64,000 bases of DNA from the NCBI GenBank assembly GCA_949126835.1, contig CASBPS010000159.1, positions 227,001-291,000 of the forward strand, in the 5' to 3' direction. The translations under genes and the position numbers were made by a program. The notes below the pieces were generated by a model. The model searched no databases. It worked only from the letters and a program-made list of their open reading frames with translations, and had not been told where the DNA came from. Numbering within the stretch: the stretch's first letter is position 1; each line of letters opens with the position of its first letter. Below, piece by piece: positions 50,036-61,130 of this stretch. The stretch is from Anisus vortex. Taxonomy: Eukaryota > Mollusca > Gastropoda > Planorbidae.

Positions 50036-51646
50036 CACCAATTTTATCTTCAATTTTAAAAAGGTTACTAAGTTCGGGGCCATAGCAGACTTAATCAGAG
50101 CTAGTCACCAATTTTATTTTCAATTTTAAAAAGGTTACTAAGTGCGGGGCTATAGCAGACAAAATCGGAGCTAGTCACCAATTTTATCTTCAATTTTAAA
50201 AAGGCTACTAAGTGCGACGCTATAGCAGACGAAATCGGAGCTAGTCACCAATTTTATCTTCATTTTTAAAAAGGTTACTAAGTGCGGGGCTATAGCAGAC
50301 GAAATCGGAGCTAGTCACCCATTTTATCTTCAATTTTAAAAAGGTTACTAAGTGCAGGGCTATAGCAGACGAAATCGGAGCTAGTCATCAATTTTATCTT
50401 CAATTTTAAAATGGTTACTAAGTGCGGGGCTATAGCAGACAAAATCGGAGCTAGTCACCAATTTTATCTTCTATTTTAAAAAGGTTACTAAGTGCGAGGC
50501 CATAACAGACGAATTCAGAGCTAGTCACCAATTTTATCTTCAATTTTTAAAAGGTTACAAGGTGCGGGGCTATAGCAGACGAAATCGGAGCTAGTCACCA
50601 ATTTTATCTTCAATTTTATAAAGGTTACTAAACGCGGGACTAAAGCAGACGAAATCGGAGCTAGTCACCAATTTTATCTTCAATTTTAAAAAGGTTACTA
50701 AGTGCGGGGCTATAGCAGACGAAATCGGAGCTAGTCACCAATTTTTTCTTCAATATTAAAAAGGTTACTAAGTGCGGGGCTATAGCAGACGAAATCGGAG
50801 CTAGTCACCAATTTTATCTTCAATATTAAAAAGGTTACTAAGTGCGTGGCTATAGCAGACGAAATCGGAGCTAGTCACCAATTTTATCTTCAATTTTAAA
50901 AAGGTTACTGAGTGCGGGGCTATAGCAGACGAAATAGGAGCTAGTCACCAATTTTATGTTCAATTTTAAAAAGGTTACTAAGTGCGGGGCTATAGCAGAC
51001 TAAATCAGAGCTAGTCACCAATTTTATTTTCAATTTTAAAAAGGTTACTATGTGCAGGGCTATAGCAGACGAAATCAGAGCTAGTCACCAATTTTATCTT
51101 CAATTTTAAAAAGGTTACTAAGTGCGGGACTAAAGCAGACGAAATCGGAGCTAGTTACCAATTTTATCTTCAATTTTAAAAAGGTTACTAGGTGCGGGGA
51201 TATAGCAGACGAAATCGGAGCTAGTCACCAATTTTATCTTCAATTTTAAAAAGGTTACTAAGTGCGGGGCTATAGCAGACAAAATCGGAGCTAGTCACCA
51301 ATTTTATCTTTAATTGTAAAATGGTTACTAAGTGCGGGGCTATAGCAGGCAAAATCGGAGCTAGTCATCAATTTTATCTTCAATTTTAAAAAGGTTTCTA
51401 AGTGCGGGGCTATAGCAGACGAAATCGGAGCTAGTCACCAATTTTATTTTCAATTTTTAAAAAGGTTACTAAGTGCGGGGCTATAGCAGACGAAATCAAA
51501 GCTAGTCACCAATTTTATCTTCAATTTTAAAAAGGTTACTAAATCGGGGCTATAGCGGACGAAATCGGAGCTAGTCACCAAATTTATCATCAATTTTAAA
51601 AAGGTTACTAAGTGCGGGGCTATAGCAGACAAAATTGAAGCTAGTC
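50036..51646. repeat. 23-mer tandem unit, copy 2
   Basis: This is a near-identical second copy. Differences I noticed are TTACAAGGTG (about 50,565) and a one-base loss giving TACTAAATCGGGGC (about 51,537), where copy 1 has TACTAAATGCGGGGC. That deletion is what opens the spurious minus-strand frame at 51,450-51,632. Confidence 0.85.
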
Positions 51647-51649
51647 ACC

Positions 51650-53640
51650 AATTTTATCTTCAATTTTAAAAAGGTTACTAAGTGCGGGGCTATAGCCGAC
51701 GAAATCGAAGCTAGTCACCAATTTTATCTTCAATTTTAAAAAGGTTACTAAATGCGGGGCTATAGCAGACGAAATAAGAGCTAGTCACCAATTTTATCTT
51801 CAATTTTAAAAAGGCTACTAAGTGCGGGGCTATAGCAGACGAAATCGGAACTAGTCACCAATTTTATCTGCAATTTAATAACGTTACTAAGTGCGGGGCT
51901 ATAGCAGACGAAATCGGAGCTAGTCACTAAATTTATCTTCAATTTTTAAAAAGGTTACTAAGTGCGGGGCTATAACAGACGAAATTGAAGCTAGTCACCA
52001 ATTTTATCTTCAATTTTTAAAAGGCTACTAAGTGCGGGGCTATAGCAGACGAAATCAGAGCTAGTCACCAATTTTATCTGCAATTTAATAACGTTACTAA
52101 GTGCGGGGCTATAGCAGACGAAATCGGAGCTAGTCACCAAATTTATCTTCAATTTTTAAAAAGGTTACTAAGTGCGGGGCTATAACAGACGAAATCGAAG
52201 CTAGTCACCAATTTTATCTTCAATTTTAAAAAGGTTACTAAATGCGGGGCTATAGCAGACAAAATAAGAGCTAGTCACCCATTTTATCTTAAATTTTTAA
52301 AAGGTTACTAAGTGCGGGGCTATAGCAGACGAAATCGGAGCTGGTCACCAATTTTATCTTCAATTTTTAAAAGGCTACTAAGTGCGGGGCTATAGCAGAC
52401 GAAATCGGAGCTAGTCACCAATTTTATCTTCAATTTTAAAAAGGTTACTAAGTGCGGGGCTATAGCAGACAAAATCGGAGCTAGTCACCAATTTTATCTT
52501 CAATTTTAAAAAGGCTACTAAGTGCGACGCTATAGCAGACGAAATCGGAGCTAGTCAACAATTTTATTTTCAATTTTAAAAAGGTTACTAAGTGCGGGGC
52601 TATAGCAGACGAAATCGGAGCTAGTCACCAATTTTATCTTCAATTTTAAAAAGGCTACTAAGTGCGGGGCTATAGCAGACAAAATCTGAGCTAGTCACCA
52701 ATTTTATCTTCAATTTTAAAAAGGCTACTAAGTGCGACGCTATAGCAGACGAAATCGGAGCTAGTCACCAATTTTATCTTCAATTTTAACAAGGTTACTA
52801 AGTGCGGGGCTATAGCAGACGAAATCGGAGCTAGTCACCAATTTTATCTTCAATTTTAAAAAGGTTACTAAGTGCGGGGCTATAGCAGACGAAATCGGAG
52901 CTAGTCACCAATTTTATCTTCAATTTTAAAATGGTTACTAAGTGCGGGGCTATAGCAGACAAAATCGGAGCTAGTCACTAATTTTATATTCAATTTTATA
53001 AAGGTTACTAAACGCGGGACTAAAGCAGACGAAATCGGAGCTAGTCACCAATTTTATCTTCAATTCTAAAAAGGCTACTAAGTGCGGGGCTATAGCAGAC
53101 GAAATCGGAGCTAGTCACCAATTTTATCTTCAATTTAAAAACGTTACTAAGTGCGGGGCTATAGCAGACGAAATCGGAGCTAGTCATTAATTTTATCTTC
53201 AATTTTAAAAAGGCTACTAAGTGCGGGGCTATAGCAGACGAAATCGGAGGTAGTCACCAATTTCATCTTCAATTTTAAAAAGGTTACTAAGTGCGGGGCT
53301 ATAGCAGACAAAATCGGAGCTAGTCACCAATTTTATCTACAATTTTAAAAAGGCTACTAAGTGCGACGCTATAGCAGACGAAATCGGAGCTAGTCAACAA
53401 TTTTATTTTCAATTTTAAAAAGGTTACTAAGTGCGGGGCTATAGCAGACAAAATCGGAGCTAGTCACCAATTTTATCTTCAATTTTAAAAAGGCTACTAA
53501 GTGCGACGTTATAGCAGACGAAATCGGAGCTAGTCAACAATTTTATCTTCAATTTTAAAAAGGTTACTAAGTGCGGGGCTATAGCAGACGAAATCGGAGC
53601 TAGTCACCAATTTTATCTTCAATTTTAAAAAGGCTACTAA
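51650..53640. repeat. Domain D block related to 55.5-57.4 kb
   Basis: The order of rare monomers here matches about 55,500-57,370 at an offset of 3,855 bp. I checked this at ATCTGCAA (52,076 and 55,931), CACCCATTTT (52,276 and 56,131) and CAATTCTAAAAAGG (53,061 and 56,916). The offset then falls to 3,785 bp at GGAGGTAGTCACCAATTTCA (53,247 and 57,032) after one monomer is lost. It is an older relative of the 35-mer unit. Confidence 0.75.
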
Positions 53641-54871
53641 GTGCGGGGCTATAGCAGACAAAATCGGAGCTAGTCACCAATTTTATCTTCAATTTTAAAA
53701 AGGCTACTAAGTGCGACGCTATAGCAGACGAAATCGGAGCTAGTCACCAATTTTATCTTCAATTTTAAAAAGGTTACTAAGTGCGGGGCTATAGCAGACG
53801 AAATCGGAGCTAGTCACCAATTTTATCTTCAATTTTAAAAAGGTTACTAAGTGCGGGGCTATAGCAGACGAAATCGGAGCTAGTCACCAATTTTATCTTC
53901 AATTTTAAAATGGTTACTAAGTGCGGGGCTATAGCAGACAAAATCGGAGCTAGTCACTAATTTTATATTCAATTTTATAAAGGTTACTAAACGCGGGACT
54001 AAAGCAGACGAAATCGGAGCTAGTCACCAATTTTATCTTCAATTTTAAAAAGGCTACTAAGTGCGGGGCTATAGCAGACGAAATCGGAGCTAGTCACCAA
54101 TTTTATCTTCAATTTAAAAACGTTACTAAGTGCGGGGCTATAGCAGACGAAATCGGAGCTAGTCAACAATTTTATCTTCAATTTTAAAAAGGTTACTAAG
54201 TGCGGGGCTATAGCAGACGAAATCGGAGGTAGTCACCAATTTTATCTTCAATTTTAAAAAGGTTACTATGTGCGGGGCTATAGCAGACGAAATCGGAGCT
54301 AGTCACCAATTTTATCTTCAATTTTAAAAAGGTTACTAAGTGCGGTGCTATAGCAGACAAAATCAGAGCTAGTCACCAATTTTATCTTCAATTTTAAAAA
54401 GGTTACTAAGTGCGGGGCTATAGCAGACGAAATCGGAGCTAGTCACCAAATTTATCTTCGATTTTTAAAAAGGTTACTAAGTGCGGGGCTATAGCCGACG
54501 AAATCGAAGCTAGTCACCAATTTTATCTTCAATTTTAAAAAGGTTACTAAATGCGGGGCTATAGCAGACGAAATAAGAGCTAGTCACCAATTTTATCTTC
54601 AATTTTAAAAAGGCTACTAAGTGCGGGGCTATAGCAGACGAAATCGGAGCTGGTCACCAATTATTATTTTATCTTCAATTTTTAAAAGGCTACTAAGTGC
54701 GGGGCTATAGCAGACGAAATCGGAGCTGGTCACCAATTTTATCTTCAATTTTTAAAAGGCTACTAAGTGCGGGGCTATAGCAGACGAAATCGGAGCTAGT
54801 CACCAATTTTATCTGCAATTTAATAACGTTACTAAGTTCGGGGCTATAGCAGACGAAATCAGAGCTAGTCA
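53641..54871. repeat. Domain D satellite linking the related block and the 35-mer
   Basis: The first part (to about 54,270) resembles the series at about 59,870-60,500: GCGACGC, two plain copies, AAAATGG, TAAACGCGGGAC and CAATTTAAAAACG. The second part carries the first GCCGACGAAATCGAAG/AATAAGAG series (from about 54,490) and the only six-base monomer insertion that I noticed (54,657-54,673). Confidence 0.65.
54657..54673 (+). repeat. Monomer with a six-base insertion
   Basis: Here the usual CCAATTTTATC reads CCAATTATTATTTTATC, a gain of six bases. All other length variants that I noticed are changes of one or two bases. It resembles a slipped short duplication in the AT-rich segment. Confidence 0.85.
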
Positions 54872-57321
54872 CCAATTTTATCTTCAATTTTAAAAAGGTT
54901 ACTAAGTGCGGGGCTATAGCAGACGAAATCGGAGCTAGTCACCAATTTTATCTTCAATTTTTAAAAAGGTTACTAAGTGCGGGGCTATAGCAGACGAAAT
55001 CAAAGCTAGTCACCAATTTTATCTTCAATTTTAAAAGGTTACTAAATGCGGGGCTATAGCGGACGAAATCGGAGCTAGTCACCAAATTTATCTTCAATTT
55101 TAAAAAGGTTACTAAGTGCGGGGCTATAGCAGACAAAATTGAAGCTAGTCACCAATTTTATCTTCAATTTTAAAAAGGTTACTAAATGCGGGGCTATAGC
55201 AGACGAAATAAGATCTAGTCACCAATTTTATCTTCAATTTTAAAAAGGTTACTAAGTGCGGGGCTATAGCAGACGAAATCGGAGCTAGTCACCAATTTTA
55301 TCTTCAATTTTAAAAAGGTTACTAAGTGCGGGGCTATAGCAGACGAAATCGGAGCTAGTCACTAATTTTATCTTCAATTTTAAAAAGGTTACTAAGTGCG
55401 GGGCTATAGCAGACAAAATCAGAGCTAGTCACCAATTTTATCTTCAATTTTAAAAAGGTTACTAAGTGCGGGGCTATAGCAGACGAAATCGGAGCTAGTC
55501 ACCAAATTTATCTTCGATTTTTAAAAAGGTTACTAAGTGCGGGGCTATAGCCGACGAAATCGAAGCTAGTCACCAATTTTATCTTCAATTTTAAAAAGGT
55601 TACTAAATGCGGGGCTATAGCAGACGAAATAAGAGCTAGTCACCAATTTTATCTTCAATTTTAAAAAGGCTACTAAGTGCGGGGCTATAGCAGACGAAAT
55701 CGGAGCTAGTCACCAATTTTATCTGCAATTTAATTACGTTACTAAGTGCGGGGCTATAGCAGACGAAATCGGAGCTAGTCACTAAATTTATCTTCAATTT
55801 TTAAAAAGGTTACTAAGTGCGGGGCTATAACAGACGAAATTGAAGCTAGTCACCAATTTTATCTTCAATTTTTAAAAGGCTACTAAGTGCGGGGCTATAG
55901 CAGACGAAATCAGAGCTAGTCACCAATTTTATCTGCAAGTTAATAACGTTACTAAGTGCGGGGCTATAGCAGACGAAATCGGAGCTAGTCACCAAATTTA
56001 TCTTCAATTTTTAAAAAGGTTACTAAGTGCGGGGCTATAACAGACGAAATCGAAGCTAGTCACCAATTTTATCTTCAATTTTAAAAAGGTTACTAAATGC
56101 GGGGCTATAGCAGACAAAATAAGAGCTAGTCACCCATTTTATCTTAAATTTTTAAAAGGTTACTAAGTGCGGGGCTATAGCAGACGAAATCGGAGCTGGT
56201 CACCAATTTTATCTTCAATTTTTAAAAGGCTACTAAGTGCGGGGCTATAGCAGACGAAATCGGAGCTAGTCACCAATTTTATCTTCAATTTTAAAAAGGT
56301 TACTAAGTGCGGGGCTATAGCAGACAAAATCGGAGCTAGTCACCAATTTTATCTTCAATTTTAAAAAGGCTACTAAGTGCGACGCTATAGCAGACGAAAT
56401 CGGAGCTAGTCAACAATTTTATTTTCAATTTTAAAAAGGTTACTAAGTGCGGGGCTATAGCAGACGAAATCGGAGCTAGTCACCAATTTTATCTTCAATT
56501 TTAAAAAGGCTACTAAGTGCGGGGCTATAGCAGACAAAATCGGAGCTAGTCACCAATTTTATCTTCAATTTTAAAAAGGCTATTAAGTGCGACGCTATAG
56601 CAGACGAAATCCGAGCTAGTCACCAATTTTATCTTCAATTTTAACAAGGTTACTAAGTGCGGGGCTATAGCAGACGAAATCGGAGCTAGTCACCAATTTT
56701 ATCTTCAATTTTAAAAAGGTTACTAAGTGCGGGGCTATAGCAGACGAAATCGGAGCTAGTCACCAATTTTATCTTCAATTTTAAAATGGTTACTAAGTGC
56801 GGGGCTATAGCAGACAAAATCGGAGCTAGTCACTAATTTTATATTCAATTTTATAAAGGTTACTAAACGCGGGACTAAAGCAGACGAAATCGGAGCTAGT
56901 CACCAATTTTATCTTCAATTCTAAAAAGGCTACTAAGTGCGGGGCTATAGCAGACGAAATCGGAGCTAGTCACCAATTTTATCTTCAATTTAAAAACGTT
57001 ACTAAGTGCGGGGCTATAGCAGACGAAATCGGAGGTAGTCACCAATTTCATCTTCAATTTTAAAAAGGTTACTAAGTGCGGGGCTATAGCAGACAAAATC
57101 GGAGCTAGTCACCAATTTTATCTACAATTTTAAAAAGGCTACTAAGTGCGACGCTATAGCAGACGAAATCGGAGCTAGTCAACAATTTTATTTTCAATTT
57201 TAAAAAGGTTACTAAGTGCGGGGCTATAGCAGACAAAATCGGAGCTAGTCACCAATTTTATCTTCAATTTTAAAAAGGCTACTAAGTGCGACGTTATAGC
57301 AGACGAAATCGGAGCTAGTCA
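54872..57321. repeat. 35-mer tandem unit, copy 1 (2,450 bp)
   Basis: The block is repeated in tandem at an offset of exactly 2,450 bp (35 x 70). Rare marks agree at that offset: AGATCTAGTC (55,211 and 57,661), GCCGACGAAATCGAAG, CTGCAATTTAATTACG, CTGCAAGTTAATAACG, GCTATTAAG with AATCCGAGC (about 56,579 and 59,029), TTTTAACAAGG and CAATTCTAAAAAGG. I saw no difference between the copies at the places compared. Confidence 0.9.
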
Positions 57322-59771
57322 ACAATTTTATCTTCAATTTTAAAAAGGTTACTAAGTGCGGGGCTATAGCAGACGAAATCGGAGCTAGTCACCAATTTTA
57401 TCTTCAATTTTTAAAAAGGTTACTAAGTGCGGGGCTATAGCAGACGAAATCAAAGCTAGTCACCAATTTTATCTTCAATTTTAAAAGGTTACTAAATGCG
57501 GGGCTATAGCGGACGAAATCGGAGCTAGTCACCAAATTTATCTTCAATTTTAAAAAGGTTACTAAGTGCGGGGCTATAGCAGACAAAATTGAAGCTAGTC
57601 ACCAATTTTATCTTCAATTTTAAAAAGGTTACTAAATGCGGGGCTATAGCAGACGAAATAAGATCTAGTCACCAATTTTATCTTCAATTTTAAAAAGGTT
57701 ACTAAGTGCGGGGCTATAGCAGACGAAATCGGAGCTAGTCACCAATTTTATCTTCAATTTTAAAAAGGTTACTAAGTGCGGGGCTATAGCAGACGAAATC
57801 GGAGCTAGTCACTAATTTTATCTTCAATTTTAAAAAGGTTACTAAGTGCGGGGCTATAGCAGACAAAATCAGAGCTAGTCACCAATTTTATCTTCAATTT
57901 TAAAAAGGTTACTAAGTGCGGGGCTATAGCAGACGAAATCGGAGCTAGTCACCAAATTTATCTTCGATTTTTAAAAAGGTTACTAAGTGCGGGGCTATAG
58001 CCGACGAAATCGAAGCTAGTCACCAATTTTATCTTCAATTTTAAAAAGGTTACTAAATGCGGGGCTATAGCAGACGAAATAAGAGCTAGTCACCAATTTT
58101 ATCTTCAATTTTAAAAAGGCTACTAAGTGCGGGGCTATAGCAGACGAAATCGGAGCTAGTCACCAATTTTATCTGCAATTTAATTACGTTACTAAGTGCG
58201 GGGCTATAGCAGACGAAATCGGAGCTAGTCACTAAATTTATCTTCAATTTTTAAAAAGGTTACTAAGTGCGGGGCTATAACAGACGAAATTGAAGCTAGT
58301 CACCAATTTTATCTTCAATTTTTAAAAGGCTACTAAGTGCGGGGCTATAGCAGACGAAATCAGAGCTAGTCACCAATTTTATCTGCAAGTTAATAACGTT
58401 ACTAAGTGCGGGGCTATAGCAGACGAAATCGGAGCTAGTCACCAAATTTATCTTCAATTTTTAAAAAGGTTACTAAGTGCGGGGCTATAACAGACGAAAT
58501 CGAAGCTAGTCACCAATTTTATCTTCAATTTTAAAAAGGTTACTAAATGCGGGGCTATAGCAGACAAAATAAGAGCTAGTCACCCATTTTATCTTAAATT
58601 TTTAAAAGGTTACTAAGTGCGGGGCTATAGCAGACGAAATCGGAGCTGGTCACCAATTTTATCTTCAATTTTTAAAAGGCTACTAAGTGCGGGGCTATAG
58701 CAGACGAAATCGGAGCTAGTCACCAATTTTATCTTCAATTTTAAAAAGGTTACTAAGTGCGGGGCTATAGCAGACAAAATCGGAGCTAGTCACCAATTTT
58801 ATCTTCAATTTTAAAAAGGCTACTAAGTGCGACGCTATAGCAGACGAAATCGGAGCTAGTCAACAATTTTATTTTCAATTTTAAAAAGGTTACTAAGTGC
58901 GGGGCTATAGCAGACGAAATCGGAGCTAGTCACCAATTTTATCTTCAATTTTAAAAAGGCTACTAAGTGCGGGGCTATAGCAGACAAAATCGGAGCTAGT
59001 CACCAATTTTATCTTCAATTTTAAAAAGGCTATTAAGTGCGACGCTATAGCAGACGAAATCCGAGCTAGTCACCAATTTTATCTTCAATTTTAACAAGGT
59101 TACTAAGTGCGGGGCTATAGCAGACGAAATCGGAGCTAGTCACCAATTTTATCTTCAATTTTAAAAAGGTTACTAAGTGCGGGGCTATAGCAGACGAAAT
59201 CGGAGCTAGTCACCAATTTTATCTTCAATTTTAAAATGGTTACTAAGTGCGGGGCTATAGCAGACAAAATCGGAGCTAGTCACTAATTTTATATTCAATT
59301 TTATAAAGGTTACTAAACGCGGGACTAAAGCAGACGAAATCGGAGCTAGTCACCAATTTTATCTTCAATTCTAAAAAGGCTACTAAGTGCGGGGCTATAG
59401 CAGACGAAATCGGAGCTAGTCACCAATTTTATCTTCAATTTAAAAACGTTACTAAGTGCGGGGCTATAGCAGACGAAATCGGAGGTAGTCACCAATTTCA
59501 TCTTCAATTTTAAAAAGGTTACTAAGTGCGGGGCTATAGCAGACAAAATCGGAGCTAGTCACCAATTTTATCTACAATTTTAAAAAGGCTACTAAGTGCG
59601 ACGCTATAGCAGACGAAATCGGAGCTAGTCAACAATTTTATTTTCAATTTTAAAAAGGTTACTAAGTGCGGGGCTATAGCAGACAAAATCGGAGCTAGTC
59701 ACCAATTTTATCTTCAATTTTAAAAAGGCTACTAAGTGCGACGTTATAGCAGACGAAATCGGAGCTAGTCA
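57322..59771. repeat. 35-mer tandem unit, copy 2 (2,450 bp)
   Basis: This is the second copy of 54,872-57,321. The match continues to about 59,860, where copy 1 continues into a GAAATCAAAG monomer but this copy continues into a GGCTACTAAG/GACAAAATC monomer. The near-identity suggests a very recent duplication; an assembly artefact is the alternative. Confidence 0.9.
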
Positions 59772-60770
59772 ACAATTTTATCTTCAATTTTAAAAAGGTT
59801 ACTAAGTGCGGGGCTATAGCAGACGAAATCGGAGCTAGTCACCAATTTTATCTTCAATTTTAAAAAGGCTACTAAGTGCGGGGCTATAGCAGACAAAATC
59901 GGAGCTAGTCACCAATTTTATCTTCAATTTTAAAAAGGCTACTAAGTGCGACGCTATAGCAGACGAAATCGGAGCTAGTCACCAATTTTATCTTCAATTT
60001 TAAAAAGGTTACTAAGTGCGGGGCTATAGCAGACGAAATCGGAGCTAGTCACCAATTTTATCTTCTATTTTAAAAAGGTTACTAAGTGCGGGGCTATAGC
60101 AGACGAAATCGGAGCTAGTCACCAATTTTATCTTCAATTTTAAAATGGTTACAAAGTGCGGGGCTATAGCAGACAAAATCGGAGCTAGTCACTAATTTTA
60201 TATTCAATTTTATAAAGGTTACTAAACGCGGGACTAAAGCAGACGAAATCGGAGCTAGTCACCAATTTTATCTTCAATTTTAAAAAGGCTACTAAGTGCG
60301 GGGCTATAGCAGACGAAATCGGAGCTAGTCACCAATTTTATCTTCAATTTAAAAACGTTACTAAGTGCGGGGCCATAGCAGACGAAATCGGAGCTAGTCA
60401 ACAATTTTATCTTCAATTTTAAAAAGGTTACTAAGTTCGGGGCTATAGCAGACGAAATCGGAGGTAGTCACCAATTTTATCTTCAATTTTAAAAAGGCTA
60501 CTATGTGCGGGGCTATAGCAGACGAAATCGGAGCTAGTCACCAATTTTATCTTCAATTTTAAAAAGGTTACTAAGTGCGGGGCTATAGCAGACAAAATCG
60601 GAGCTAGTCAACAATTTTATCTTCAATTTTAAAAAGGTTACTAAGTGCGGGGCTATAGCAGACGAAATCGGAGCTAGTCAACAATTTTATCTTCAATTTT
60701 AAAAAGGTTACTATGTGCGGGGCTATAGCAGACGAAATCGGAGCTAGTCACCAATTTTATCTTCAATTTT

Positions 60771-60840
60771 AAAAAGGTTACTAAGTGCGGGGCTATAGCA
60801 GACGAAATCGGAGCTAGTCACCAATTTTATCTTCAATTTT
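60771..60840 (+). repeat. Reference monomer (exact consensus copy)
   Basis: This copy matches the majority base at all positions and can serve as the type monomer. Taking its first A as position 1: an A-tract at 1-5; GGTTACTAAG at 6-15; a CpG in GTGCGG; the 8-bp palindrome GCTATAGC at 22-29; GACGAAATCGG at 31-41 with two CpGs; GAGCTAGTCACC at 41-52, holding AGCT and CTAG; then CAATTTTA at 52-59 and again from 64 into the next copy. G+C is 27 of 70 by hand count. The phase (starting at the A-tract) is arbitrary. Confidence 0.95.
60776..60822. repeat. Imperfect dyad within the monomer
   Basis: The left arm GGTTACTAAG (60,776-60,785) and the right arm CTAGTCACC (60,814-60,822) are near reverse complements: GGTTACTA against GGTGACTA, seven of eight matching. 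Flanking AAAA and TTTT extend the pairing weakly. The loop between the arms contains the perfect palindrome GCTATAGC (60,792-60,799). The arms recur in nearly every copy in the window, although substitutions such as TACTAGG or TACTGAG weaken them in some variants. Whether single strands or transcripts fold this way is inference. Confidence 0.6.
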
Positions 60841-60841
60841 A
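60822..60841. repeat. 12-bp internal direct repeat at the AT-rich end
   Basis: CAATTTTA occurs at 60,822-60,829 and again at 60,834-60,841, which is 12 bp apart and separated by TCTT. Together with the following A-tract this makes an AT-rich segment of about 24 bp in each 70-bp unit. Most length variants of the monomer (loss or gain of one T or A) fall in this segment, for example CACCAATTTATC and TTTTTAAAAGG, which fits replication slippage. Confidence 0.75.
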
Positions 60842-61130
60842 AAAAGGCTACTAAGTGCGACGCTATAGCAGACGAAATCGGAGCTAGTCACCAATTTTAT
60901 CTTCAATTTTAAAAAGGTTACTAAGTGCGGGGCTATAGCAGACGAAATCAGAGCTAGTCACCAATTTTATCTTCAATTTTAAAAAGGTTACTAAGTGCGG
61001 GGCTATAGCAGACGAAATCGGAGCTAGTCACCAGTTGTATCTTCAATTTTAAAATGGTTACTAAGTGCGGGGCTATAGCAGACAAAATCGGAGCTAGTCA
61101 CTAATTTTATTTTCAATTTTATAAAGGTTA

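Larger units (their letters stand above)
44941..51650. repeat. Domain C: GAAATAGGAG / TTATTTTCAA HOR family
   Basis: Frequent monomers here are GAGTGCGGGGC with GAAATAGGAG, GACTAAATCAG with TTATTTTCAA, and TAAACGCGGGAC. In the middle and right parts there is also CAATTTTTTCTTCAATATTA. The internal units are 11, 20 and 23 monomers long. The domain B marker monomer occurs twice near the right side (49,707 and 51,318), with AAAATGGTTA instead of AAAATGGCTA. No other element was seen. Confidence 0.65.
59870..61130. repeat. 41-mer unit, first copy of the shared part
   Basis: This stretch matches 62,740-64,000 at an offset of exactly 2,870 bp (41 x 70). Marks compared include TAAACGCGGGAC (about 60,222 and 63,092), CAATTTAAAAACG (60,342 and 63,212), the TATGTGCGGGG copies (60,502 and 63,372; 60,712 and 63,582) and the rare CCAGTTGTATC (61,031 and 63,901). 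Confidence 0.85.

Noticed and set aside
54974..54990. TATA-like or promoter elements (CTATAG, TTTTATAAAGG)
   Set aside because: These are parts of the monomer present in hundreds of copies, or common variants of it. Nothing distinguishes one as a promoter, and no gene lies downstream.
60791..60810. CENP-B box
   Set aside because: The reverse strand has TTTCGTCTGCTATAGCCCCG, which superficially recalls a CENP-B box. The required A after the four variable bases and the CGGG spacing are absent in both strands.
60771..60840. tRNA-derived or SINE-like unit
   Set aside because: TAGCAGACG and GAGCTAGTC recall internal promoter boxes, but there is no GGTTCNANNCC box, no cloverleaf pairing that I could build and no variable-length A tail or target-site duplication. 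The copies are strictly tandem.
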